From positions 1 through 27,271 of the forward strand of contig CAZRWD010000017.1 of the NCBI GenBank assembly GCA_964603785.1: DNA of 27,271 bases. The letters are read 5' to 3'. The stretch is from CAZRWD01 sp964603785 (GTDB taxonomy: Bacteria; Fermentibacterota; Fermentibacteria; Fermentibacterales; Fermentibacteraceae). A program made the position numbers and the translations under genes. This document shows positions 1-6,755 of this stretch, one piece after another. The notes under the pieces are model-generated. The model was not told where the DNA came from, ran no database searches, and was given only the letters and a program-made list of their open reading frames with translations. Each line of letters begins with the position of its first letter. Within the stretch, counting starts at the first letter, position 1.

Positions 1-1880
1 CCGGTGCCGGGGAACGAGGCGGCCACGGCGACATGGGAGCCCGACACTACGGGGTTGGGAACGGGCGCGCCGAGGGATACCGCGCAACCGGGGCCGCCGG
101 GCACCCACTCATGCTCTCCGAAGCCGGTGCTGGAGCCGATGACCGTCAGCGTGGGATCGTGGAAGGCGCACCAGTCCATCAGGCAGTAGAGCTCCCTGTC
201 GTGCCCTCCGCTCCAGAGCGGCACGCGCCTGTCCTTGGCCGTCGCGAAGGCGCAGCCGAGGGGGCTGTTGCCCGTCTGGAAGGTCTCCTCGGTCAGGTAG
301 ACGCACATCCACTCGCTGATGCCCATCTCCGGGAGATAGCCCTCCCAGCCATAGCTGGTGTTGAACATGACCGATACGGCCCCGCCGCCGGCATTGTGCC
401 AGAGGGCCTCCGCGCAGCACTCGCCGGAGTGGAAGGCTCCGGGGTGGCATCCGATGCTGTGGTGGATGCCCGCCTTGTCGCCGTTGTACAGCGCCATGGC
501 CTGGGAGTTGGTCATCATGTTCGAGGGCGAGCCCTGCCAGTAGACCCCGGTCGTGTTCCCGTGACCCGAATAGTGCGCCCAGTTCACGCCCGCGTTTATC
601 ACGTCGATGTGCGTGGTGAACCCGTCGAGGAGGGAGGGCGGCTCGTAGGCCTTGTTGACGTCCCAGGCGGGGGGGAGGTTCGCTGCGATCGAATCGCAGA
701 CCTTCGCCCCGGTGTAGCCGGGGAAGAGGCCGGCGCCGCAGAGCATCGCCGTGGTCTGCCAGGCGCCCGCCGGCGGGGACGACTCGTACATGATGGACCG
801 CTCGACGAAGAGGGCCGCCTCCGAGGCGTTGTCGAACAGCGCCCTGCCGACCGTCACGTCGCTGTACAGGTCGAGGTCGTCCTCGGGCTGGCCGTAGCTG
901 TGGTCGCCGCTGGCGTCCCAGGTGCCGTCGAGATCGGAGAAGTAGAGGTCCGCGGGCGAGTTGTCGGTCCAGCCCTCGCACTCGAGGGCCACGTTCCTGA
1001 CGGGGATGATGGTCTGGTCGCCTGCCAGCAGGACGTGCTGCAGGCCGTCGGCCTGGTACCTGCCGATGATGTAGTTCCTCAGCTTCTCGGCGTTGTCCCA
1101 GCCCGGGGTGGATGCCAGGATGTCCGAGATGTAGACCAGCTCCGTGATCGTACCGGCGCCGTTCTTGAAGCTGACGAACGAGGAGAACGAGTCGGAGTAG
1201 TCCGTCGACGTCACCACGAGCAGGTCGACCGGGGCGTCGGGCTGCCTGGTCGCCGGCCTGCAGACCGGGAGGTCCGCGGGGTTGTCGATCCAGCCCTCCA
1301 GGGAGGCCTCCGCAGCCTGGACCTGGGAGGGCGACAGCGGCGCCGGAGGCGGACCCGCGGTCCAGCCGACCGTCACCGAGATTCTCGTGGCCAGGAGCAC
1401 CTCCCCGGTCGCCGGGTCGTAGATGAACGGGCAGAGCCTGAAGCCGGCCAGGCGGAACCCGCCCCTCGACCCGTCGTGGCTAGAAACGACGGGGTTCGCG
1501 GGCCATGGCCCGCCGCCCCCGTAGACCGACGGATCGGGCTCGATCACCTCGGGAAGGGCTGCGACCACGGAGAACGGCCTGGGCTGCGCCGCCGGCTGGA
1601 TGGAGAAGCCCCTGCCCAGCGACACGGTCTCGAGGACGACCGCCGTCACCTCGACATCCCCTGCGCCGGGAGGGATGACGAAGCAGCAGGCGCGGGCCGG
1701 GAGGAGGGGCTGTCCGGTGCCCGAGAAGCACTCCCACCCGTCGCGGGCGATGCGGTCATACCCGGAGTGCCGGTAGAACACGAACCCGTCATCCCCGGCG
1801 AAGTCGAAGGGAATCGTCATGGAACCGGCCGATGCGCCGGAAACGGCGATCAGCGCCAGAAGGATCCAGACCCGTGCCAA
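1..1880 (-). CDS. C25 (gingipain-like) cysteine peptidase, secreted, 3' part cut by window edge
   Basis: Secreted cysteine peptidase of the gingipain clan, about 626 residues visible. The start is a TTG at 1878-1880, preceded by GGAGG with a 6-nt spacer; it gives a signal peptide (MARVWILLALIAVSGASAG) that a later ATG at 1818-1820 would destroy. An N-terminal propeptide-like region is followed by the C25 catalytic domain. The catalytic pair is visible as His440 in HYSGHGNT and Cys478 in HHSIGCHPGAF. The last visible residues (GAPVPNPV) begin a FlgD-like C-terminal tail, so little is missing. The protein parallels the complete C25 paralogue at 9625-11694. It lies downstream of ppk2 on the same strand, but a hairpin and a candidate operator lie between them, so it probably has its own promoter. 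In Bacteroidota such enzymes are exported by type IX secretion; export here by that route is inference. Confidence 0.85.
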   Translation of the reverse strand, partial: MARVWILLALIAVSGASAGSMTIPFDFAGDDGFVFYRHSGYDRIARDGWECFSGTGQPLLPARACCFVIPPGAGDVEVTAVVLETVSLGRGFSIQPAAQPRPFSVVAALPEVIEPDPSVYGGGGPWPANPVVSSHDGSRGGFRLAGFRLCPFIYDPATGEVLLATRISVTVGWTAGPPPAPLSPSQVQAAEASLEGWIDNPADLPVCRPATRQPDAPVDLLVVTSTDYSDSFSSFVSFKNGAGTITELVYISDILASTPGWDNAEKLRNYIIGRYQADGLQHVLLAGDQTIIPVRNVALECEGWTDNSPADLYFSDLDGTWDASGDHSYGQPEDDLDLYSDVTVGRALFDNASEAALFVERSIMYESSPPAGAWQTTAMLCGAGLFPGYTGAKVCDSIAANLPPAWDVNKAYEPPSLLDGFTTHIDVINAGVNWAHYSGHGNTTGVYWQGSPSNMMTNSQAMALYNGDKAGIHHSIGCHPGAFHSGECCAEALWHNAGGGAVSVMFNTSYGWEGYLPEMGISEWMCVYLTEETFQTGNSPLGCAFATAKDRRVPLWSGGHDRELYCLMDWCAFHDPTLTVIGSSTGFGEHEWVPGGPGCAVSLGAPVPNPVVSGSHVAVAASFPGT

Positions 1881-1929
1881 GGCCCACCTCCCCGGTCGGC
1901 TGCAGCCCGATGCAAGCATAACTGCATCA

Positions 1930-1957
1930 ATCATATCTGACTGGAGTACACTACTCC
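1930..1957 (-). promoter_or_regulatory. Putative -10 box and inverted repeat upstream of the C25 peptidase gene
   Basis: On the minus strand a TATGAT -10-like box (1930-1935) lies 50 bp upstream of the TTG start. Just upstream is a perfect inverted repeat GGAGTA-CAC-TACTCC (1943-1957), placed where a -35 region would be. No good -35 box is visible. The arrangement suggests an operator or activator site, but no partner is identified. Confidence 0.35.
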
Positions 1958-1963
1958 CGAATC

Positions 1964-1982
1964 CGGGGGATGTCAGCCCCCG
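1964..1982 (-). terminator. Hairpin after ppk2
   Basis: A 6-bp GC-only stem (CGGGGG at 1964-1969, CCCCCG at 1977-1982) with a 7-nt loop starts 6 bp after the ppk2 stop. There is no clear U-tract, so terminator activity is uncertain. Confidence 0.4.
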
Positions 1983-1987
1983 TCCCG

Positions 1988-2812
1988 TCACCAGACCTCC
2001 GGCACGAAGGTCTGCTCCGACATGGGCGGCCTCACGGGCTCGGTGCTCCACACCCTGGGCGGCAGCTCCACCGGATCGGGCGTCAGGTCCTCGTAGGGGA
2101 TCATACCCAGCAGGTGGGTGATGCAGTTCAGGCGCGCCCGGCGCTTGCTGTCCGCCTCCACGACGTACCAAGGGCAGTGCTTCGTGTCCGTGTGGGCGAA
2201 CATCTCGTCCTTGGCGCGGGAGTAGTCGTCCCAGCGGGACCGCGACGCAAGGTCGATCTCCCCCAGCTTCCATCGCTTCGTCGGGTCCTCCAGCCGGGCC
2301 TGGAAGCGCCTCTCCTGCTCCTCCTCGCTCACGGAGAACCAGTACTTGATCAGCAGGATGCCCGAACGGACCAGCATCCTCTCGAACTCGGGGCAGGCCC
2401 GGAAGAAGTCGAGGCACTGCTCCTCGGTGCAGAAGCCCATTACGCGCTCGACGCCGGCCCTGTTGTACCAGCTCCTGTCGAGGAGCACCATCTCCCCCGC
2501 GGAAGGAAGGTGGGGGACATAGCGCTGGAAGTACCACTGCGACTTCTCCCTCTCGGTGGGGACGCCCAGGGCCACCACCCGGCAGATCCTGGGGTTGAGG
2601 CACTGGGTGATCCGCTTGATCACCCCGCCCTTCCCCGCGGCGTCGCGCCCCTCGAATACCACCGCCACCCGCAGGCCCTTCTCCCGTATCCACTCCTGCA
2701 GCTTCACGAGCTCCACCTGCAGGCGCGCAAGCTCCTTCTCGTACACCTTGCGGGACAGCCTGCCGCCGTCGCCGCCCCTTCCCCCATCTTCCCCGGTATC
2801 GTGCCGGGCCAT
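1988..2812 (-). CDS. ppk2: Polyphosphate kinase 2 (PPK2)
   Basis: Transfers phosphate between polyphosphate and nucleotides, in the cytoplasm. At 274 residues it has the size of a single-domain PPK2. Visible motifs are the Walker A loop FEGRDAAGKGG (about 53-63), Walker B with VLLDRSWYNRAGVERVMGFC (about 109-128), and the lid region with ISV-type KYWFSVSEEEQ and KRWKL. All are characteristic of PPK2. The N-terminus (residues 1-20) is Gly/Asp/Arg-rich and probably disordered. The ATG start follows GGAGGAGAC closely (GGAGG, 4-nt spacer). Whether it prefers ADP, GDP or AMP cannot be read from sequence alone. It is divergent from the methyltransferase at 3014, with about 200 bp between. Confidence 0.93.
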   Translation of the reverse strand: MARHDTGEDGGRGGDGGRLSRKVYEKELARLQVELVKLQEWIREKGLRVAVVFEGRDAAGKGGVIKRITQCLNPRICRVVALGVPTEREKSQWYFQRYVPHLPSAGEMVLLDRSWYNRAGVERVMGFCTEEQCLDFFRACPEFERMLVRSGILLIKYWFSVSEEEQERRFQARLEDPTKRWKLGEIDLASRSRWDDYSRAKDEMFAHTDTKHCPWYVVEADSKRRARLNCITHLLGMIPYEDLTPDPVELPPRVWSTEPVRPPMSEQTFVPEVW

Positions 2813-2962
2813 GTCTCCTCCGTTCCGGGCTCGTCCGTCACAGGACCGACAGGGGATATGATCGGGCAGGTGCGGCCGGGGCGCAAGGCGGGCCGCGCTG
2901 CGCCGGAGACCCCGTTCGGACGGGTTTCCAGGGCTCGGCTAGTATTCTGTTCTCCAGAGGTT

Positions 2963-2968
2963 TATATT
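2963..2968 (+). promoter_or_regulatory. Possible -10 box for the methyltransferase gene
   Basis: TATATT in a locally AT-rich patch of the ppk2/methyltransferase divergent region, 45 bp before the ATG at 3014. No convincing -35 box is found at 16-18 bp. Confidence 0.25.
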
Positions 2969-3013
2969 CCACGAGCGAAACCGGAACCTCTCCGGCCGTC
3001 CCCCACACGAACG

Positions 3014-3910
3014 ATGGGATTCCCCTTGTCATCCTTCAGCCTCATGTACCGTTTCGCCCAGCGGGCGAAGGCGCCCGTGATACGCAGGTGGTACGACCAG
3101 ATGTCCCGCATCGACCGCGGCCGGAACATGACTTTCATGAACTACGGTTGGGCTGGCCTGGACGCCGGCCGGGAGCCGCTGGCGCTCCATCCCGACGACG
3201 AGAGCAACCGCTACTCCATCCAGCTGTACGACCATGTCGCGGGGGCGGTCGACCTTCGCGGCCTCGACGTCCTGGAGGTGGGCTGCGGCAGGGGCGGCGG
3301 CGCGTCGTGGATCATACGCTACCTCGGCCCCAGGACCATGACGGGGCTCGACTTCTCAACGAGGGGCATCGAGTTCTGCAGGGAGCACTACAGCACGCCG
3401 GGGCTGTCCTTCGTGGTGGGCGACGCCCAGGAGCTGGACTTCGGCCCGGAGTCGTTCGACGCCGTGGTCAACATCGAGTCGTCGCACTGCTACAGGTCCA
3501 TGAAGCAGTTCTTCTCGTCGGTCTTCCGCATCCTCAGGCCGGGGGGATACTTCCTCTACGCCGACTACCACTCGGAGAACCGGAGGCGCGAGATCAGGAG
3601 GCTGCTGGCAGAGTCCGGGATGGTGATGATCCGCGAGGAGAACATCAGCCCCAACGTGCTGCGGGCCCTGGAGCTGGACAATGCGCGCAAGGCCGGCCTC
3701 ATCGACGGCAACGTCCCGCGCATCTTCAGGAAGTTCTTCTACGAGTTCGCGGGCATGGAGGGGACGCACACCTTCAACTCGACCCTGCGCAGCGGCGAGA
3801 AGGTATACTCCTGCTTCGTCCTGCAGAGCCCCGTGGGGATCGGCGACAGCACTCCGATACCCGCAGGCGAGACGGTCCCCGAGGAGACTGCAGTCCCCCG
3901 CTGCTTCTGA
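3014..3910 (+). CDS. Class I SAM-dependent methyltransferase, Rv2952-like
   Basis: A 298-residue methyltransferase. SAM-binding motif I is LEVGCGRGGG (87-96), followed by the acidic strand GLDFS (111-115), GDAQEL (136-141) and the post-III strand ILRPGGYFLYAD. The order and wording of motifs, including NYGWAG near residue 43, the N-terminal PLALHPDDESNRYSIQLY and NIESSHCY, closely recall the mycobacterial phthiotriol/phenolphthiotriol dimycocerosates methyltransferase Rv2952, as I remember it. That enzyme O-methylates a lipid; the substrate here is unknown. The frame is open far upstream; ATG 3014 was chosen because family similarity begins there, although no Shine-Dalgarno is visible (ATG 3044 is an alternative). 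The last 25 residues are low-complexity and Pro-rich. The gene is convergent with the C10 peptidase gene. Confidence 0.85.
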   Translation: MGFPLSSFSLMYRFAQRAKAPVIRRWYDQMSRIDRGRNMTFMNYGWAGLDAGREPLALHPDDESNRYSIQLYDHVAGAVDLRGLDVLEVGCGRGGGASWIIRYLGPRTMTGLDFSTRGIEFCREHYSTPGLSFVVGDAQELDFGPESFDAVVNIESSHCYRSMKQFFSSVFRILRPGGYFLYADYHSENRRREIRRLLAESGMVMIREENISPNVLRALELDNARKAGLIDGNVPRIFRKFFYEFAGMEGTHTFNSTLRSGEKVYSCFVLQSPVGIGDSTPIPAGETVPEETAVPRCF

Positions 3911-3919
3911 GGAGGTCCT

Positions 3920-3935
3920 CCCCGGTCCGCCGGGG
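3920..3935. terminator. Hairpin between convergent genes
   Basis: Perfect CCCCGG / CCGGGG stem with TCCG loop in the 33-bp gap between the convergent methyltransferase and C10 peptidase genes. It may serve both strands. No U-tract is present. Confidence 0.4.
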
Positions 3936-3943
3936 CGTGGGGC

Positions 3944-5392
3944 CTACCTGACCAGGACGACCCTTGCCGAGGCCGCAGAGGCGGGCCCCCTGGCCAGGAC
4001 CAGGTAGACCCCCGCCGGGACTTCGTCGCAGCACCAACGGAGCTGATGCGTGCCGGCCCCCAGGTAGCCGTCGGAAAGGACGGCCACCAGCCTTCCCGAC
4101 ATGTCGTGCACCGTCACGCCGGCCTCGCAGCCAGCCGCCAGTTCGAGAATGACGGAAACGCCGCCCGTGGAAGGATTCGTCAGGGGGGCCAGGCCGAGGA
4201 GGCCGTCGGGCTGTGCACCCTCCTCGATCCCCGTCAGGCCTGCCCCGATGTCCAGGACGATCCCCTCGATCACGTTCATCGAGTAGGGCATGCCCGTCAG
4301 CGGGAACTGATACCAGCCGTTGTAGCTGCCGCCCCAGCCGAAGTTGATGTGGTAGTACTCGTCGGTGTTGTAGCCGTCGAGGACCACGTTGTGGCCGTAC
4401 TGCCAGCCTGCGTCCACAATGGCGAGGTGGGCGCAGAGGGCGTCCATCATGTTCTGCGACAGCTTCTCGAAGAGGCTGTCCGACGACTCCACCAGCAGCT
4501 CGCACTCCGGGAACCCGAAGCGCAGGTACGCATCGTGCGCCTGGCCCACCCCGAAGGTGCCCGATACCGAGGCGGTGAAGACCTGCCTGCAGGCGAACCC
4601 GCTCGCGACGACAAGCGCGGCCTTGTCCTGGTTCGTGAGCGGAGTGCCTGCCAGGTAGTGCGCGTCGAGCACGTCCAGCAGGAGGTCGAGCTCGGCCCAC
4701 GACGGGAACCCGTGCGCGACGTGGTCGTCGTCTATCCAGTAGTACTCGTGGTAGTTGTGGTAGTAGTCGTCATCGTCGTCGAACCTGGCGGAGTTCGTCG
4801 TCTCGAGGTTGTCGAGGATCATGCCCATGGCCACGGCCGGGCAGCCCGCCACGCTCCTCGACCCGGCGATCAGGTCCATCGGGCAGAGGGCGTTGTAGGG
4901 CGCCCCCTGGGTCCAGTTCTCCTCCAGCCAGCCGCCGGTGGGGGTGGTGCCGGCCGGGGGCCACTGCTCGAGGGGCTCGAGCACGGCCGGGGCGGTGACG
5001 GACGCCCAGCGGGCGGCGTTCGACAGCGCCTCGGGAGAGCCGGGGGTCGTTTCCGCGAGGCGCCTCGACAGGTCGAGCCTCACGAGGTCGGTCATGCCGA
5101 ACGTGCCTTCCGGCCCGCCGAGGTCGTTCTCGTACGAGTAGGCCACGACGGGCGGCAGCAGATCGTCCGCCGACACGATCACATACCCTCGGGGCGACAG
5201 CTCGTACGCCCTGGCAAGCAGTACAGCCCCGTCCCCGTCCATGACCGGGGTCACCCCGGCGACGGACAGGTCGGTCCTGCCGTCCCGCTCCAGCCTCCGG
5301 AGAACGGCCTCCTGCGCGGCGCCGGAGTCCACCGGGGAGCCGCCGGCGGCGGCGGCGAACATGAACAGCATGCACAGAATGAAGGTCTTCAC
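3944..5392 (-). CDS. C10 (streptopain-like) cysteine peptidase with FlgD-like C-terminal tail
   Basis: Secreted peptidase, 482 residues. The start is GTG at 5390-5392 with GAGG about 8 nt upstream; the frame is open for another 300 codons upstream but that part is non-coding. It has a signal peptide (MKTFILCMLFMFAAAAGG), then a Spi-like pro-inhibitor region (about 20-120) with YELSPRGYVIVSADD. The C10 core has WTQGAPYNALCP (161-171), catalytic Cys184 in SVAGCPAVAMGM, catalytic His334 in YGHNVVLDGY, and HINFGWGG (348-355) carrying the usual Asn/Trp pair. An acidic/aromatic insertion (DDDDDYYHNYHEYY, 205-218) is unusual. The tail (about 403-482) has DMSGRLV, GVYLVLARG and a final ARVVLVR, the sorting-type domain shared with other proteins in the window. 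Confidence 0.9.
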   Translation of the reverse strand: MKTFILCMLFMFAAAAGGSPVDSGAAQEAVLRRLERDGRTDLSVAGVTPVMDGDGAVLLARAYELSPRGYVIVSADDLLPPVVAYSYENDLGGPEGTFGMTDLVRLDLSRRLAETTPGSPEALSNAARWASVTAPAVLEPLEQWPPAGTTPTGGWLEENWTQGAPYNALCPMDLIAGSRSVAGCPAVAMGMILDNLETTNSARFDDDDDYYHNYHEYYWIDDDHVAHGFPSWAELDLLLDVLDAHYLAGTPLTNQDKAALVVASGFACRQVFTASVSGTFGVGQAHDAYLRFGFPECELLVESSDSLFEKLSQNMMDALCAHLAIVDAGWQYGHNVVLDGYNTDEYYHINFGWGGSYNGWYQFPLTGMPYSMNVIEGIVLDIGAGLTGIEEGAQPDGLLGLAPLTNPSTGGVSVILELAAGCEAGVTVHDMSGRLVAVLSDGYLGAGTHQLRWCCDEVPAGVYLVLARGPASAASARVVLVR

Positions 5393-5554
5393 ATCGTTCC
5401 CCTCGTCCGGTGTGCGGGTCTTCGGCGACGGTCGTGCGTGATCCCGGGCGGATGATACCCGGACGGCAGGAAGGCTGTCAAAGAGCCCTATCCTTGGGGC
5501 GCTCGATCCGGTCGGGGGGGCTCCGGGGAAAGGCCGGGGGAGGCCGGATGCGGC

Positions 5555-5580
5555 AGGGCCGCGGGTCGCCCCGCGGCCCT
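5555..5580 (-). terminator. Strong hairpin after the small lipoprotein gene
   Basis: Perfect 11-bp stem (AGGGCCGCGGG at 5555-5565, its complement at 5570-5580) with a 4-nt loop, 18 bp after the stop of the lipoprotein gene at 5599. It lies between this gene and the C10 gene downstream on the same strand. No U-tract follows, as is common in high-GC genomes. Confidence 0.55.
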
Positions 5581-5598
5581 TCGCCGATGGTCCGGATA

Positions 5599-6198
5599 CT
5601 AGCTGTAGATGTTCGTGATCAGGAGCTCTGCGAGCTTCTGGAGGGTTACGGGGTGGTCTAGCCCGGGATAGAGCGAGGGCATGTAGCGGATCCTGATGCA
5701 GACGTCGCCGCGGCGCGCGAGGATGACCGCGAGGGTGTCGCCCATGTCCAGCATCTCGCCGATGACGGCCTGGTCCCAGAGGTCGCCGGGGACCTCGACC
5801 GGGTTGTTCACGAAGCCCATGACCCGGTCGTAGTTTGCCTGGCCCTCCGCGCAGTAGACGAGGAAGTTGACCTTCGAGGCCGCCAGGCTGTCGTCGAAGA
5901 AGCTTCCCTGGGGCTTGCCGGCGGCGGGGTCGCTGAGGGTCTCGTGCCAGGTCGCGTAGCCGGTCCGGCCGATGATGCCCTCGACCTCGGCCACGGTGAC
6001 GGCGTCGAAGATCTCCCAGCCGGCGGGCATGGTGATGGTCTCGCTGAGCTCGACGGTCTCGGTCGTGGTCTCGACGGTCTCGGTCGTGGTCTCGACGGAT
6101 GTCCCTTCCGTGGTCCCGGGAGCGGACTCCTCGCCGCAGCCGGCGAGGGGCAGTGATACGAGCAGCGATGCGAGGATGAAAAGGATAACGCGGGTCAT
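5599..6198 (-). CDS. Small lipoprotein of unknown function
   Basis: 199-residue predicted lipoprotein. The ATG at 6196-6198 has AGGAG with a 7-nt spacer and gives a short n-region, hydrophobic stretch and lipobox LAGC (Cys21); the longer upstream reading frame is rejected for lack of these signals. A Thr/Glu-rich linker with an imperfect TTETVE repeat (about 35-55) follows. The folded part contains WEIFDAVTVAEVEGIIGR, FFDDS and NFLVYCAEG. The mention of AEVEGIIGR followed by a compact alpha/beta domain recalls domains that measure or bind at the envelope, but I do not recognise the family. It is monocistronic by layout: a strong hairpin follows it. Confidence 0.75.
   Translation of the reverse strand: MTRVILFILASLLVSLPLAGCGEESAPGTTEGTSVETTTETVETTTETVELSETITMPAGWEIFDAVTVAEVEGIIGRTGYATWHETLSDPAAGKPQGSFFDDSLAASKVNFLVYCAEGQANYDRVMGFVNNPVEVPGDLWDQAVIGEMLDMGDTLAVILARRGDVCIRIRYMPSLYPGLDHPVTLQKLAELLITNIYS
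6049..6098. repeat. 21-bp tandem repeat inside the lipoprotein linker
   Basis: Two complete identical 21-bp units (6049-6069 and 6070-6090) plus 8 bases of a third. They encode the Thr/Glu/Val linker just after the lipidated cysteine. Unit length is a multiple of three, so copy-number change would alter linker length in frame. Confidence 0.85.
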
Positions 6199-6755
6199 TT
6201 CGACACTCCTGTCCTGGGGTTGGCCCGCATGCCGGGGCGGCGCGGCCGCCCCCGGGTGCACGCGGGGTCGGGCGAATATCGCCGCCAGCGGCACGTGTCA
6301 TCAAGCCCCGGAGCAGTACCATGCGAGTCATCCCAAGAACCCCGCGTCTCGGTCATACCTCGCGCAGGACTCATGACTCGAGTCACATCGAACTGCGGTT
6401 ACAGGCCCTCATCTCTCGAGCCAGCATAGTCTTCGAGCTGGTTCCCGTGCCTGATGCGGGCAGGATTCGGCCGGGTTCCCTGCACCCGGCCCCGGAAGCC
6501 CGACTGAACGCCAGCATCAGACCTTGACCGCCATCTGTCGGTGGGTGGTCCCGGACGCCGGGCTCATCGGGAGTCATGCGGAGATGAACGGGGTTGCCTT
6601 CGAACAGGTGGGGAGGCGTCTTCAACGGAAGCGCTCGAGGCCCTCGTTGAGCTTCGTCACGCATGCTTTTGGCGGGATCGTGCGGAGTGTGCATGATTCC
6701 ATCAGTGCCGACGCGATCGTGAAGCTCACGGTATCGAACAAGGCTGGAGGACGAA
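6199..6755. other. Divergent intergenic region, 557 bp
   Basis: Separates the lipoprotein gene (-) from the VCBS gene (+). It holds a perfect 12-bp palindrome TGACTCGAGTCA at 6374-6385, near the middle. I found no convincing -10/-35 pair for either gene, no RNA gene, and no reading frame that looks coding. Confidence 0.5.

Noticed and set aside
33..1940. Long plus-strand frame (635 codons) opposite the C25 peptidase
   Set aside because: Shadow of the minus-strand gene: Arg/Gly/Val-rich, no family similarity, no Shine-Dalgarno; the opposite strand has signal peptide and catalytic motifs.
4046..5455. Plus-strand frame of 469 codons opposite the C10 gene, and similar long frames at 9946-11667, 13284-14162 and 25947-27077
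   Set aside because: Typical antisense open frames of high-GC genes with low-complexity translations.
5393..6331. N-terminal extension of the C10 frame by about 300 codons
   Set aside because: Runs antisense-like through the lipoprotein gene region in another frame, is Arg/His-rich, and lies before a good GTG start with signal peptide.
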